Source of the DNA: Methanocalculus sp.
GTDB taxonomy: Archaea; Halobacteriota; Methanomicrobia; Methanomicrobiales; Methanocorpusculaceae
DNA length: 5,384 bases
Direction: 5' to 3'
Assembly: GCF_029762515.1 (NCBI RefSeq)
Contig: NZ_JARVGN010000133.1
Location: 1 to 5,384 of the forward strand
Made by a program: the position numbers and the translations under genes. Positions 5,318 through 5,384 of this stretch are shown piece after piece (positions within the stretch are counted from its first letter, which is position 1; each line of letters starts with the position of its first letter). The notes below the pieces were generated by a model. That model saw only the letters and a program-made list of their open reading frames with translations. It ran no database searches and had not been told where the DNA came from.

Positions 5318-5323
5318 CTATAG
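5318..5323 (-). promoter_or_regulatory. Candidate TATA box of the RHH gene
   Basis: CTATAG on the minus strand is centred about 27 bases before a start site near 5294, giving a leader of about 20 bases with the ribosome site inside it. A second candidate, GGCTATAACC (5350-5341), and a third, CCTTTTATC (near 5369-5377), lie further upstream, so the choice is not certain. Confidence 0.35.
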
Positions 5324-5384
5324 TGCTACCTTGCCTCTAAGGTTATAGCCATCGGAACCCGGTTGATTGATAAAAGGACGAACG

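Noticed and set aside
1..5384. CRISPR array, insertion sequence or replication origin
   Set aside because: No regularly spaced repeats, transposase frame, terminal inverted repeats or origin-box clusters were found by eye.

Overview
The window looks like chromosomal DNA of a methanogenic archaeon, most likely of the order Methanomicrobiales. The evidence is a secF-secD pair in the archaeal order (secF first), a HypD hydrogenase-maturation protein, tRNA genes without an encoded CCA end, and short AT-rich promoter boxes about 25-30 bases before start codons that suggest leaderless or near-leaderless transcripts. The order-level placement is inferred from protein character and not from a marker gene. 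No rRNA, CRISPR array, transposase or complete mobile element is visible.

Layout. Positions 1-1660 (minus strand) hold secF followed by secD. They overlap by four bases (ATGA) and secD runs off the left edge. Just upstream of secF is tRNA-Arg(CCG) at 1757-1828 (minus). Next come hypD (1899-2918, minus) and a small radical SAM protein (3018-3743, minus). The strand then switches at a divergent intergenic region (3744-3894). A sugar phosphate isomerase/epimerase-like TIM-barrel gene lies on the plus strand at 3895-4602. About 370 bases without a convincing gene follow (4603-4974), of which the first part is strikingly G+T-rich. tRNA-Thr(GGT) lies at 4975-5046 (plus), followed by a T-rich terminator. 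The right end (5047-5384) is clearly more AT-rich. It holds a minus-strand gene for a short ribbon-helix-helix DNA-binding protein whose reading frame runs on through the tRNA in antisense, preceded by an 11-bp perfect inverted repeat.

Function. SecF and SecD form the membrane complex that assists the Sec translocon. HypD takes part in making the Fe(CN)2CO centre of [NiFe] hydrogenases, which hydrogenotrophic methanogens need. The radical SAM protein and the TIM-barrel enzyme have clear folds and catalytic motifs but no substrate that I can name. The left 4.6 kb looks like ordinary housekeeping chromosome. The part most worth a second look is the right end: a tRNA-Thr gene, a composition change, an autoregulator-like RHH gene and a candidate operator together suggest the edge of a tRNA-integrated element continuing past the window. 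The window alone cannot prove this.
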